Source of the DNA: Deltaproteobacteria bacterium
GTDB lineage: Bacteria; Myxococcota_A; Polyangia; Haliangiales; JADYYK01
Direction: 5' to 3'
NCBI GenBank assembly: GCA_020853705.1
Contig: JADYYK010000271.1
Coordinates: forward strand, 20,496-84,495
DNA length: 64,000 nucleotides
Positions within the stretch are counted from its first letter, which is position 1, and the number at the start of each line of letters is the position of its first letter. Below the pieces are notes generated by a model. It was not told where the DNA came from. It was given only the letters and a program-made list of their open reading frames with translations, and ran no database searches. Positions 45,817 to 54,153 of the stretch are shown piece after piece. The translations under genes and the position numbers were made by a program.

Positions 45817-47031
45817 ATGAAGACGCTCGAGCTGGGCACCGTCCCCGAGACCCTGGGCGCGCTGCCCGAGACCATGAAGGCCGTCGTGATCCGCAAGGAT
45901 CGCGAGGGCGATCCCATGAAGGCGATGCAGATCGAGGACGTCGAGATCCCCGAGCTGGGCGCGCACGACGTCCTGGTGCTGGTGATGGCGGCCGGCGTCA
46001 ACTTCAACGGGGTGTGGGCCACGCGCGGCACGCCGGTCTCGGTGTTCAAGATGCACAGCGAGCCGATGCACATCGCGGGGTCGGACGCCTCGGGGATCGT
46101 GTGGAAGGTCGGGCGCGAGGTGCGGCGCTGGAAGGTCGGCGACGAGGTCATCGTGCACTGCAACCAGAGCTGCGGTGAGTGCCCGGAGTGCAACGGCCTC
46201 GATCCGATGGCCTGCGAGCAGCAGAAGATCTGGGGCTACGAGACCAGCTGGGGCTCGTTCGCGCAGTTCACCAAGGTGCAGGCGCAGCAGCTGCTCCCCA
46301 AGCCCAAGCACCTCACCTGGGAGGAGGCGGCGTCCTACGGCCTGACCTTCTTCACCGCCTACCGCATGCTGGTCGGGCAGGCCCAGGTGCAGGCCGGCGA
46401 CAACGTGCTGGTGTGGGGCGCCGCCGGCGGCCTCGGCATCTTCGCGGTGCAGATCTGCCAGCTGTATGGCGCCAACCCCATCGCGGTGGTGTCGACCAAG
46501 GACAAGGCCGGCCTGGTCAACGAGCTGGGCGTCAAGATGGTGATCGAGCGCTCGCAGTACAACCTCAAGCAGCCGGTGCCCGGGGACGCGGTCGATGTGA
46601 AGCGGCGGCTGACCGAGGGCCGGCGCTTTGGCGCGGAGATCCGGCGCCTGACCGGGGGCAAGGACGTCGACATCGTGTTCGAGCACGTCGGCGCGGACAC
46701 CTTCTACACCTCGGTGCTGGTGGCCAAGAAGTTCGGCAAGGTCGTCATCTGCGGCGCCACCTCGGGCTACGAGCTCGACTTCGACGTGCGCTACCTGTGG
46801 ATGCGGCAGAAGTCGATCCTGGGTTCGCACTTCGCCAACGCCTACCAGGCCGAGCGCGCCAACCGGCTGATCCTGGAGAAGAAGATCCGCCCGGTGCTCG
46901 ACGAGGTGTTCCCGTTCGCGGAGACCGCGCTGGCGCACGAGCTGATGGCGCAGAACAAGCACAAGGGCAAGATGGTGATCCGGGTCCAGGCGCCGGGCTC
47001 GCAGGCCAGCGCGCGCGGGGTCGCGGCGTAG
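45817..47031 (+). CDS. ccr: Crotonyl-CoA carboxylase/reductase
   Basis: 404 residues, a medium-chain dehydrogenase. Reductive carboxylation of crotonyl-CoA with NADPH and CO2 to ethylmalonyl-CoA, the key step of the ethylmalonyl-CoA pathway. Signature blocks: PETMKAVVIRKDREGDP, AAGVNFNGVWATRGTPVSVF, HIAGSDASGIVWKVG, WGYETSWGSFAQFTKVQAQQ, SYGLTFFTAYRMLVG, NADPH site WGAAGGLGIFAVQ, DIVFEHVGADTFYTSV and GATSGYELDFDVRYLWMRQKS. The conserved Phe/Asn of the CO2 pocket are present within these. No catalytic zinc is expected. Sits in operon with the epimerase (27-base gap). Confidence 0.94.
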   Translation: MKTLELGTVPETLGALPETMKAVVIRKDREGDPMKAMQIEDVEIPELGAHDVLVLVMAAGVNFNGVWATRGTPVSVFKMHSEPMHIAGSDASGIVWKVGREVRRWKVGDEVIVHCNQSCGECPECNGLDPMACEQQKIWGYETSWGSFAQFTKVQAQQLLPKPKHLTWEEAASYGLTFFTAYRMLVGQAQVQAGDNVLVWGAAGGLGIFAVQICQLYGANPIAVVSTKDKAGLVNELGVKMVIERSQYNLKQPVPGDAVDVKRRLTEGRRFGAEIRRLTGGKDVDIVFEHVGADTFYTSVLVAKKFGKVVICGATSGYELDFDVRYLWMRQKSILGSHFANAYQAERANRLILEKKIRPVLDEVFPFAETALAHELMAQNKHKGKMVIRVQAPGSQASARGVAA

Positions 47032-47050
47032 CCAGGGAGCGGAGGTCGGC

Positions 47051-47740
47051 GTGGCGCGCGTCGTCATCATCAATGCCAACCAGGACGCGGCCACGCTGGA
47101 GGGCTGCCGGCTGATCGCGAAGCGGGTGCGCGCGCTGGTGCGTCCGGCGGATGGCCTCGAGGTCGACATCGTGCACTTCAAGCGCACCACGCCGGCCGAT
47201 GTGGTCGGGGCCGACGCGCTGGTGGTGGGGCCGCAGGGCACGCCGTGGTGGGGCTATGACGCGGCGACGCTGGAGGGCGCGCGCGCGGCCATCGTGGCGG
47301 CGGCCGAGGGCGAGGTCCCGGTGCTGGGGATCTGTGGCGGGCACCAGCTGGTGGCGATGGCGTTCGGGGGCCAGGTCGGGCTGCTGGGCGGGGCGCCGCC
47401 GCCGCGGCTGCGCGCCGGGCTGAAGCCGACGTATGCGGGGCTGGAGGCCGAGAAGGGCGTGTTCGAGATCGCGGCGGCCTGTGACGACGTGCTGGTGCGG
47501 GGCGTGCCGAGCGGCAGGTTCGAGCAGAGCCACCGCGAGGAGGTGCGGCGGCTGCCGCGCGGCTTCAAGGTGCTGATGACGGGCGGGGCGTCGCGGGTGC
47601 AGGCGATGCGGCACCAGCGGCTGCCGGTGTGGGGCGTGCAGTTTCATCCCGAGCGTCAGTGGCACAAGCTGCCAGCGGGCAAGCGCCTGATGGAGAACTT
47701 CGTGCGCGCTGCAGGGCTCGGGGCAGACAGACCGCGCTGA
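47051..47740 (+). CDS. Class I glutamine amidotransferase-like protein
   Basis: 229 residues from GTG 47051. A class I glutamine amidotransferase fold with nucleophile Cys in LGICGGHQLVAMAFG and the His-x-Glu of VWGVQFHPERQWHKL. The N-terminus VVIINANQD and the loop VVGPQGTPWWGY are typical. It stands alone without a synthetase domain, as in many carbamoyl- or gamma-glutamyl-type partners. Its target is not evident, but it follows Ccr by 19 bases. The last 176 bases overlap the end of the DUF4184 gene on the opposite strand. Confidence 0.78.
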   Translation: MARVVIINANQDAATLEGCRLIAKRVRALVRPADGLEVDIVHFKRTTPADVVGADALVVGPQGTPWWGYDAATLEGARAAIVAAAEGEVPVLGICGGHQLVAMAFGGQVGLLGGAPPPRLRAGLKPTYAGLEAEKGVFEIAAACDDVLVRGVPSGRFEQSHREEVRRLPRGFKVLMTGGASRVQAMRHQRLPVWGVQFHPERQWHKLPAGKRLMENFVRAAGLGADRPR

Positions 47741-48458
47741 CGCCGAGGAAGGCGCCCGCCAGCGCGGGCGAGAACAGGGCGCGCTGCAGGGCGACGCTGC
47801 CGTGCGGCAAGCCGGCGAGGGCGACGAAGAGCCCGAAACCGAGGCCGGCGCCGAAAAGGCCGGTGAGGGCCAGGCTGCCGAGCTGCGCGCGCCAGGCCGG
47901 GTCCTCGGCGACCGGCGCGGCGCGGTACAGGGCGCGCCCGAGGTGGATGAGGACCCAGATGCTGGCCAGCGCGGACAGGCCGAGCTGCAGCGCCTTCGAG
48001 AGCGGCAGCTCGAGGCCGAAGGCGGCCAGCCTGGCGCCGGGGTAGGCCACCCGCGCGGGCCACATGTTGCCGTGAGTGAAGCCATCGAGCAGGAGGTGTG
48101 AGTAGGCGCCGAGGAGCAGCGCCAGCGCGGCCAGGGCCAGGCTGCCGGTACTGAGCCGCGTCGCGGGCGGCGGCTGGCACAGGCGCGCTAGCGGGAGCTG
48201 CCCGCTGGCGGGCAGGGCGGTCGCGAGGGTCGGGGCCAGGATGTGGGCGCCCCACAGGTAGAGCGCGAGGCCGAGCGTGGGCGCCATCACCAGGGGCCCG
48301 AGCGCCCCGTGCGCGTGCAGGTTGAGGGCCGGGCCGCCGAACACGAACGACAGATCGGGCAGGGCGGTCCCCAGCAGCAGCGCCCCCGCCGGCAGCCCCG
48401 CGCGATTGCCGAGCAGCGGCAGCACGGCGATCTGGTGTGCGGGGATGGTCAACGGCAC
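47565..48458 (-). CDS. DUF4184-like multi-pass membrane protein
   Basis: 297 residues from GTG 48458. The N-terminal MPLTIPAHQIAVLPLL and GALLLGTALPDLSFVF with a following H pattern resemble DUF4184 (membrane metal-dependent hydrolase-like). About six to seven membrane helices follow (LALAALALLLGAYSHLLLDG contains a His-x3-Asp pattern). The C-terminal 45 residues are low complexity and lie in the part that overlaps the amidotransferase gene, so the true end may be shorter. The reaction is unknown. A tandem microsatellite lies upstream of its start. Confidence 0.6.
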   Translation of the reverse strand: MPLTIPAHQIAVLPLLGNRAGLPAGALLLGTALPDLSFVFGGPALNLHAHGALGPLVMAPTLGLALYLWGAHILAPTLATALPASGQLPLARLCQPPPATRLSTGSLALAALALLLGAYSHLLLDGFTHGNMWPARVAYPGARLAAFGLELPLSKALQLGLSALASIWVLIHLGRALYRAAPVAEDPAWRAQLGSLALTGLFGAGLGFGLFVALAGLPHGSVALQRALFSPALAGAFLGVSAVCLPRALQRARSSPSGACPLAACATDARDETARPTPAAAGAASPAPATPRPSSAP

Positions 48459-48519
48459 GACCGCACAAGGTTAGCAGGGGAGGGGCGCGGGGCCAGGCGA
48501 AGGACGGCACGAGCCGACC

Positions 48520-48601
<82 letters not shown>

Positions 48602-48651
48602 CCCCGAGCACGACCCCGACGCGGCGCGCAGTTCTTGCGAGGTGGTGGGCC

Positions 48652-49440
48652 TCAGCCTGGCGGGAGGCTCGTCACGACCATGTTCCACAGCGCGTCGAAC
48701 GCCGCCGCCGCGCCGCTCCTCAGGCGCACCTCACACGCGGCCGACACCTCGGTGTCGCCGGGGTTGATCTCCACCGTCGGCTTGCCGGCGCGGCGGGCGG
48801 CCAGCACCGGCCCGGCGATGTAGGGGAAGCCGCTGCTGGTGCCGGCGCTGATGACCAGGTCGAAGCCGCGCGCGCTCTCCAGCTCGAGCTGCTGGTAGGC
48901 CGCGGGCGGCAGCCACTCGCCGAACAGCACCACGTCGGGGCGCACCAGGGCGTCGCACTCCGGGCAGCGGGGCGGCAGCTCGAGGCCGTCGAAGTCGGGC
49001 ACCCGGCGGCGCGCGCCGCAGCCGGTGCAGACCAGCGCGTGCACGTCGCCGTGGATCTCGATCAAGTTGCGCGAACCGGCGGCGCGGTGCAGGCCATCCA
49101 CGTTCTGGGTCAGCACCCACAGCGCGGGCAGGCGCTGCTCCAGCGCGGCCAGCACCTCGTGGGCGCGGCTCGGCCGGGCGCCGCGACAGGCGCGCTCGAT
49201 CGCGGCGATGTGGCGCCAGGTCAGCTCGGGGCGGCGCAGCAGCATCGGCCCCGACAGCGCCTCCTCGATGGGCATGCCGTCCTCGGTGGCGCAGTCCTCA
49301 TACAGGCCGCCGACGCCGCGGTAGGTCGGCAGGCCGGAGTCGGCCGACACGCCAGCGCCCGTGATCACCAGCACGCGGCGCGCCGCCAGCAGCCAGCCGG
49401 CGACACGCTCCAGCGCGGGAGCCTCCAGCGCGTGCGGCAC
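48652..49440 (-). CDS. cobB: NAD-dependent protein deacylase (sirtuin, CobB-type)
   Basis: 262 residues from GTG 49440. Sirtuin core: LVITGAGVSADSGLPTYRG (NAD loop), ALWVLTQNVDGLHRAAG with the conserved Asn-Val-Asp, IEIHGDVHALVCTGC with the catalytic His, a four-Cys zinc ribbon CTGCGARR and CPECD, then LVISAGTSSGFPYIAG. CobB removes acetyl, succinyl or longer acyl groups from lysines and regulates acyl-CoA synthetases. Here it follows MeaB by 8 bases, so it is in the ethylmalonyl-CoA mutase operon. Confidence 0.92.
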   Translation of the reverse strand: MPHALEAPALERVAGWLLAARRVLVITGAGVSADSGLPTYRGVGGLYEDCATEDGMPIEEALSGPMLLRRPELTWRHIAAIERACRGARPSRAHEVLAALEQRLPALWVLTQNVDGLHRAAGSRNLIEIHGDVHALVCTGCGARRRVPDFDGLELPPRCPECDALVRPDVVLFGEWLPPAAYQQLELESARGFDLVISAGTSSGFPYIAGPVLAARRAGKPTVEINPGDTEVSAACEVRLRSGAAAAFDALWNMVVTSLPPG

Positions 49441-49448
49441 CTCGCGCC

Positions 49449-50441
49449 TCAGCCCTGGGCCAGCGCGCCGGGCACCAGCGCGGCGAAGCGCTGCTCGGCG
49501 CTGTCGAGGTCGCCCGCGGCGTAGAGGAAGCCGTGGGCGCCGCCGGGCTGGGCGTCGAGCACGCGCTCGCCGGCGCGGCCCCACTCGTCGCGCACCCAGC
49601 GCCGGAAGAAGTGCAGCTCCCTGGCCGCCAGCTGGCTGCCGCCGGGGCCGACCCGGTCCAGCGTGGCCAGGACGTCGGCGGCCAGCTCGGCCAGCCCCTC
49701 GCCGCTGCGGGCGCTGGTCCTGAGCACCGGCGGCGGCTCGCCCAGCGGGCGCGACAGCGGCAGCGCCGAGGCCAGCGCCGACACCAGGCGCCGCGCCGCC
49801 AGCGTCTCGTCACACTTGGACACCACCACCACGTCGGGGACCTCCATCACGCCGGCCTTGAGCAGCTGGACCTCGTCACCGCCCAGCGGCGCCAGCACCA
49901 GGTACATGCGGTCACACAGGTAGCGCACGTCGAGCTCGCTCTGCCCGATCCCGACCGTCTCGACGAAGACCAGATCGTAGAGCCGGGTCAAGAGGCGGCA
50001 GACCTGGAAGCTGTCGGGGGCCAGGCCGCCGAGCTGGGTCTCGCTGGCCTGGCTGCGAAAGTACAGCTCGGGGCGCTCGGGCGGGAAGCGCACCCGCACG
50101 CGGTCGCCCAGCAGCGCGCCCCCGGACAGCGGACTGGAGGGATCAACGGCCAGGATGGCGATGCTCAGCGGGCGCGCGTCGGCCAGCGCCAGCGCCAGCC
50201 GGCCGAGCAGCGTCGACTTGCCGCTGCCCGGGGTGCCGGTGACGCCGCAGATGAGGCCGTGGCGTCGCCCCGGGTCGGCGTCGAGCAGCCGCAGCACCTG
50301 GCGCCGCCGCGCCGCCGCGCCGTCGCGGGCGTCCTCGAACACCGCGATCAGATCCGACACTGACAGCGTGTGATGGGCCAGAGCGCGCTGGCACAGCGCC
50401 TTTGCCTCTGCCTCCTCCGCCGCGGTGTCGGGCGGGGTCAC
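49449..50441 (-). CDS. meaB: MeaB-type GTPase chaperone of B12 mutases
   Basis: 330 residues from GTG 50441. G3E-family P-loop GTPase with Walker A VTGTPGSGKSTLL, ILAVDPSSPLSGGALLGDR, RSQASETQLGGLA, VFVETVGIGQSELDV (switch) and VVVSKCDE (the base-binding motif, NKxD in most members, here SKCD). MeaB loads and protects adenosylcobalamin-dependent acyl-CoA mutases. It overlaps the ecm stop by four bases (GTGA), so it is the dedicated chaperone of that mutase. The C-terminal helix FFRRWVRDEWGRAGE is typical. Confidence 0.9.
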   Translation of the reverse strand: MTPPDTAAEEAEAKALCQRALAHHTLSVSDLIAVFEDARDGAAARRRQVLRLLDADPGRRHGLICGVTGTPGSGKSTLLGRLALALADARPLSIAILAVDPSSPLSGGALLGDRVRVRFPPERPELYFRSQASETQLGGLAPDSFQVCRLLTRLYDLVFVETVGIGQSELDVRYLCDRMYLVLAPLGGDEVQLLKAGVMEVPDVVVVSKCDETLAARRLVSALASALPLSRPLGEPPPVLRTSARSGEGLAELAADVLATLDRVGPGGSQLAARELHFFRRWVRDEWGRAGERVLDAQPGGAHGFLYAAGDLDSAEQRFAALVPGALAQG

Positions 50442-52471
50442 CCGCGGCTGGCCCTTTCCTCGATGAGCTCCGCGATCTTCTCCATCACCTCGACCAGCCC
50501 GAAGTCGGCCGGGGTGAACACGCGCCGCACCCCGCGCGCCTTCAGGGCCTCGAAGTCGCCGGGCGGGATGATGCCGCCCATGACCAGCTGGATGCGCTCG
50601 CCGGCGCCGGCCGCGCGCAGGCCGGCCATGATCTGCTCGGCCAGCTCGAGGTGCGAGCCCGACAGGATCGACGCCCCGATGACGTCGGCGCCCTCGGCCA
50701 CCGCGGACTGCACGATCTCGGCGGGTGTCAGCCGGATGCCCGAGTACACCACGTCGAAGCCGACATGACGGGCCGACACCGCGATGACCTCGGCGCCGTT
50801 GGAGTGGCCGTCGAGGCCCGGCTTGCCGACCAGCAGGCGCGGGCGTCGGCCCAGCCTCTCGGTCAGCTTGCCCAGGCGCGCGCGCAGCGCGGCCACGCGG
50901 TCGTTCTCCAGCCCCAGCTTCTGGCCGTCGACGCCGGTGTGCGGGCGGTACTCGCCGAAGACCTGGCGCAGCGCATCGGCCCACTCTCCGGTGGTCACGC
51001 GCGCCAGGGCGCACTCGATGGACGGCTCCATCAGGTTGCCGTCGCCGCGCGCCGCCGCGGTCAGCGCCGCCAGCGCGGCCTTCACGCGCGCCGGGTCACG
51101 TTTGGCGCGGGTCGCGGCCAGCGCCGCCAGCGCCTCGTCACCGGCGTGGCTATCGACCTTGAAGATGCCCCCGTCGCTGCCGCCCAGCAGCGGCGACGGC
51201 AGCCCCTCGGTGTACTTGTTGACGCCGACCACGGTCAGCTCGCCGGTGTTGATCTTGCGCATGCGCTCGGCCATCGAGCGCACCAGGCGCGTCTTCAGGT
51301 AGCCCGAGTCGATGGCCGCCTTGACGCCGCCCATGTCGAGGATGTGCGTGATCTCGCGCATCGCCTCGGCCTTCAGCGCGGCCACCTTGGCGGCGATCAC
51401 GGGGCTGCCAGCCAGCAGGTCCGGGTACTCCAGGAGGTCGGTCTCCAGCGCCAGGATCTGCTGCAGGCGCAGCGCCCACTGCTGATCCCACGGCCGCGGC
51501 AAGGACAGCGCCTCGTTCCACGCCGGCAGCTGCAGCGCGCGACAGCGGGCGTCGCGGCTCAGGGTCACACCCAGCGTCTCCAGCAAGATCCTCCAGGCGT
51601 TGTTCTCGGGCTGGTTCTCGGTCAGCCCCAGCGAGTTGACCTGGACGCCGTAGCGAAACCGGCGCTGCTTGTCGTCGGTCACGCCGTAGCGGGTCTTGCC
51701 GAGCTCGTCCCACAGCTCGGTGAACGCGCGCATCTTGCAGGTCTCCTCGACGAAGCGGATGCCCGCGTTGACGAAGAAGCTGATGCGGCCATACAGGCGC
51801 GCAAAGTCGGCCGCCGGCACCCGGCCGCGCTGGCGCACGGTGTCGAGCACCCCGATCGCGGTCGACAGCGCGAAGGCCAGCTCCTCCACCGGAGTCGCGC
51901 CGGCCTCCTGCAGGTGGTAGCTGCACACGTTGGAGGCGTTCCACTCCGGCACCTGCTCGAGGCAGTACTCGTACATCTCGGCGATGAGGCGGAAGCTGGC
52001 GTCGGGCGGGAAGATGTAGGTGCCGCGCGCCAGGTACTCCTTGACGATGTCGTTCTGCGTGGTGCCGCCGAGCTTGCGCACGTCCTCGCCGCGCTCGCGC
52101 GCCAGCGCGACGTACAGCGCCAGCAGCCACATCGCGGTCGAGTTGATGGTCATCGAGGTGTTCATCTGCTCGAGCGGGATGCCCTCGAACAGCACGTGCA
52201 TGTCGTCGAGCGAGTTGACCGGCACGCCGACCTTGCCGACCTCGGGGCGCGCGATGGCGTGGTCGGAGTCGTAGCCGCACTGGGTCGGCAGATCGAAGGC
52301 GATCGAGAGGCCGGTCTGCCCCTTGGCGAGGTTATTGCGGTACAGCTGGTTGGACGCGCGCGGGCTGGAGTGGCCGGCGTAGGTGCGGAAGATCCAGGGC
52401 CGATCCCGCGTCGGCTTGCCCTCCTTGTCGAGCAGCTGGTAGCCGGGCGCGTCGTCGCTTGCATCTGCCAT
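50438..52471 (-). CDS. ecm: Ethylmalonyl-CoA mutase
   Basis: 677 residues, single-chain with C-terminal B12 domain. Converts ethylmalonyl-CoA to methylsuccinyl-CoA with adenosylcobalamin. The N-terminus has RPWIFRTYAGHSSPRASNQL, KGQTGLSIAFDLPTQCGYDS, GKVGVPVNSLDDMHVLF and PLEQMNTSMTINSTAMWL. The B12 base-off loop is GLDGHSNGAEVIAVSARHVG followed by SGIRLTPAEIVQSA; methylmalonyl-CoA mutases instead have DGHDRG and a different following strand. This length and loop match Ecm/MeaA rather than Mcm. Co-transcribed with meaB and cobB. Confidence 0.9.
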   Translation of the reverse strand: MADASDDAPGYQLLDKEGKPTRDRPWIFRTYAGHSSPRASNQLYRNNLAKGQTGLSIAFDLPTQCGYDSDHAIARPEVGKVGVPVNSLDDMHVLFEGIPLEQMNTSMTINSTAMWLLALYVALARERGEDVRKLGGTTQNDIVKEYLARGTYIFPPDASFRLIAEMYEYCLEQVPEWNASNVCSYHLQEAGATPVEELAFALSTAIGVLDTVRQRGRVPAADFARLYGRISFFVNAGIRFVEETCKMRAFTELWDELGKTRYGVTDDKQRRFRYGVQVNSLGLTENQPENNAWRILLETLGVTLSRDARCRALQLPAWNEALSLPRPWDQQWALRLQQILALETDLLEYPDLLAGSPVIAAKVAALKAEAMREITHILDMGGVKAAIDSGYLKTRLVRSMAERMRKINTGELTVVGVNKYTEGLPSPLLGGSDGGIFKVDSHAGDEALAALAATRAKRDPARVKAALAALTAAARGDGNLMEPSIECALARVTTGEWADALRQVFGEYRPHTGVDGQKLGLENDRVAALRARLGKLTERLGRRPRLLVGKPGLDGHSNGAEVIAVSARHVGFDVVYSGIRLTPAEIVQSAVAEGADVIGASILSGSHLELAEQIMAGLRAAGAGERIQLVMGGIIPPGDFEALKARGVRRVFTPADFGLVEVMEKIAELIEERASRG

Positions 52472-52507
52472 GACCGAGATGATGCGCTGGATTGCCGCGG
52501 CGTGTCA

Positions 52508-52529
52508 GCCGAAAACGGCTATTTTCGGC
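52508..52529. promoter_or_regulatory. Perfect inverted repeat upstream of ecm (possible operator)
   Basis: GCCGAAAA (52508-52515), six bases, TTTTCGGC (52522-52529). Perfect 8-base arms in an AT-rich patch, 37-58 bases upstream of the ecm start on the minus strand and about 65 bases upstream of the tRNA. Its position fits a repressor or activator site for the mutase operon. A terminator reading is less likely because no gene end is near. Confidence 0.45.
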
Positions 52530-52555
52530 CTGAATCGGCTTCGTCGTGCGCCGGC

Positions 52556-52583
52556 TTGCATGAGTCCGCGATTTCCGTATCCT
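52556..52583 (+). promoter_or_regulatory. Likely promoter of tRNA-Leu
   Basis: TTGCAT (52556-52561), 16-base spacer, TATCCT (52578-52583), then a GC-rich discriminator CTCGGGG and the tRNA 10 bases further. Partial matches to both boxes, and the position relative to the tRNA is right. Confidence 0.4.
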
Positions 52584-52592
52584 CTCGGGGCC

Positions 52593-52676
52593 GCCAGAGT
52601 GGCGTAATTGGTAGCCGCGAAGGTTTCAAAATCCTTTATCCGAAAGGATGTGCGGGTTCGAGTCCCGCCTCTGGCA
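52593..52676 (+). tRNA. tRNA-Leu (anticodon CAA)
   Basis: 84-base class II tRNA. Acceptor arms GCCAGAG and CTCTGGC pair fully; D arm GGCGTAATTGGTAGCCGC; anticodon loop TTCAAAA with CAA; long variable arm ATCC-GAAA-GGAT; T arm GCGGG-TTCGAGT-CCCGC. The 3' CCA is not exactly encoded (ACCCA follows). There is one U-U at the base of the anticodon loop, tolerable. The next gene starts six bases after it. Confidence 0.95.
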
Positions 52677-52681
52677 CCCAC

Positions 52682-53314
52682 ATGACGACGAAGGCCAGGG
52701 CCACGACCACGAAGGCCAAGCCCCGACGCGCGCCGAAGCACCCGGGGGACGAGGTCGGTGCCGCCGAGCTGGGCCGGCGGGTCGCGGCCAACATGCGCGC
52801 GCGGCGCCACCAGCGGGGCATGTCGCTCGACGAGCTGGCCGAGGCCTCGGGGGTCAGCCGCGCGGCGCTGTCGCAGATCGAGACCTCGAAGTCGAACCCG
52901 TCGCTGGGGGTGCTGTGGAAGATCGCGGTCGGCTTCGGCATCCCGTTCGCCGAGCTGATCGGCGACACCCGCGACGGCACCCAGGTGCTGCGCCGCGCCG
53001 ACGCCCAGGTGCTGCGCTCAGCCGACGGCAAGCTGGAGAGCCGTCCGCTGATGCCGGCCGGGGCGAGCCGGCTGGTCGAGCTGTACGAGCTCAGCCTGGC
53101 GCCGCGCGCCAGCCACGTCTCGGAGGCGCACGCGGCGGGCACCCGCGAGGTCGTCACCGTGCTGGCCGGTGCCCTGCACCTGCAGGTCGGCGACGCGGTG
53201 CATGAGCTCAGCGCCGGCGACACCATCCACTTCCCGGCCGATCAGCCGCACACCTACGGGAACCCGGGCAGCAGCCCGGCGCGCTACCACAACCTCATCA
53301 TCTATCCCCGCTAG
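52682..53314 (+). CDS. XRE-family regulator with cupin sensor domain
   Basis: 210 residues from ATG 52682, six bases after the tRNA. A basic N-terminal tail is followed by an XRE helix-turn-helix (about 27-93): RRVAANMRARRHQRGMSLDE, ASGVSRAALSQIE, SLGVLWKIAVGFGIPFAEL. The C-terminal cupin (about 130-205) has VSEAHAAGTREVVTVLAGALHLQVGD and AGDTIHFPADQPHTYGN, with metal-type His and Glu. XRE-cupin regulators often sense small metabolites or control transport. The gene is convergent with the sulfate importer (4-base overlap of the ends). No divergent target is clear. Confidence 0.88.
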   Translation: MTTKARATTTKAKPRRAPKHPGDEVGAAELGRRVAANMRARRHQRGMSLDELAEASGVSRAALSQIETSKSNPSLGVLWKIAVGFGIPFAELIGDTRDGTQVLRRADAQVLRSADGKLESRPLMPAGASRLVELYELSLAPRASHVSEAHAAGTREVVTVLAGALHLQVGDAVHELSAGDTIHFPADQPHTYGNPGSSPARYHNLIIYPR

Positions 53315-54153
53315 CCGCGCAGGCGCTCGACGCGCCACTCGACCAGGCGCTTCAGCAGCAGGGTCACAAGGGCGATCGCCAACAGCAGCGAGGCCACCGC
53401 GAAGGCGGCGGCGAACTGGAACTCGCCGTACAGGATCTCGACGTGCAGCGGCACCGTGTTGGTCTGGCCGCGGATGTGGCCCGAGACCACCGAGACCGCG
53501 CCGAACTCGCCCATCGCGCGCGCGTTACACAGGATGATGCCGTAGAGCAGGCCCCACTTGATGTTGGGCAGGGTGACCCTCCAGAACACCTGCCAGCCGC
53601 TGGCGCCCAGCATGATGGCGGCCTCCTCCTCGTCGCGGCCCTGCGACTGCATGAACGGGATCAGCTCGCGGGCCACGAAGGGAAAGGTCACGAAGGTGGT
53701 GGCCAGCACGATCCCGGGCACCGCGAAGATGACCTGGCGATCGTGGGCGTCGAGCAGCGGCCCCAGCAGGCCGTGCAGCCCGAACAGCAGCGCGAAGATC
53801 ATGCCGGCGATGACCGGCGACACCGCCACCGGCAGATCGATCAGCGTGATGAGGAGGTTCTTGCCGCGGAAGTCGAACTTGGTGATGGCCCACGCCGCGG
53901 CCAGCCCGAACAGCGCGTTGAGCGGCACCGCGATCGCGGCCGCCAGCAGCGTCAGCTTGATGGCCGACCAGGCCTCGCGCTGGGTCAGCGCGGCCCAGTA
54001 CACGCCGAGGCCCTTCCTGAGCGCCTCGGTGAAGACGACCGCGATGGGCAGGATCAGAATGACCGTCAAGAACAGCACCACCACGCCGATCAGGGTCCAC
54101 TTGACCCAGGTCGGATCACGGGTGGCCCGGCCAGCCTGGGGATCGCTAACCAT
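53311..54153 (-). CDS. cysW: Sulfate ABC transporter permease CysW
   Basis: 280 residues with about six membrane helices. The BPD-transport inner-membrane domain has the EAA-type loop DEEEAAIMLGASGWQVFWRVTLP, which contacts the ATPase, and a CysW-type end GEFGAVSVVSGHIRGQTNTVPL, then VEILYGEFQFAAAFAVASLL. It overlaps cysT by eight bases. No ATPase gene follows on this strand; the next gene is the convergent XRE regulator. Confidence 0.93.
   Translation of the reverse strand: MVSDPQAGRATRDPTWVKWTLIGVVVLFLTVILILPIAVVFTEALRKGLGVYWAALTQREAWSAIKLTLLAAAIAVPLNALFGLAAAWAITKFDFRGKNLLITLIDLPVAVSPVIAGMIFALLFGLHGLLGPLLDAHDRQVIFAVPGIVLATTFVTFPFVARELIPFMQSQGRDEEEAAIMLGASGWQVFWRVTLPNIKWGLLYGIILCNARAMGEFGAVSVVSGHIRGQTNTVPLHVEILYGEFQFAAAFAVASLLLAIALVTLLLKRLVEWRVERLRG

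Noticed and set aside
50438..52471. Annotation as methylmalonyl-CoA mutase
   Set aside because: The B12 loop is GLDGHSNGAE and the single-chain length is about 680, matching ethylmalonyl-CoA mutase; a methylmalonyl-CoA mutase would read DGHDRG.
50402..52650. Very long plus-strand open frame antisense to the mutase
   Set aside because: High GC makes long antisense frames common; the minus-strand protein has complete family motifs, whereas this frame is His/Gln/Arg-rich without motifs. Only its distal part (from 52682) is a gene.
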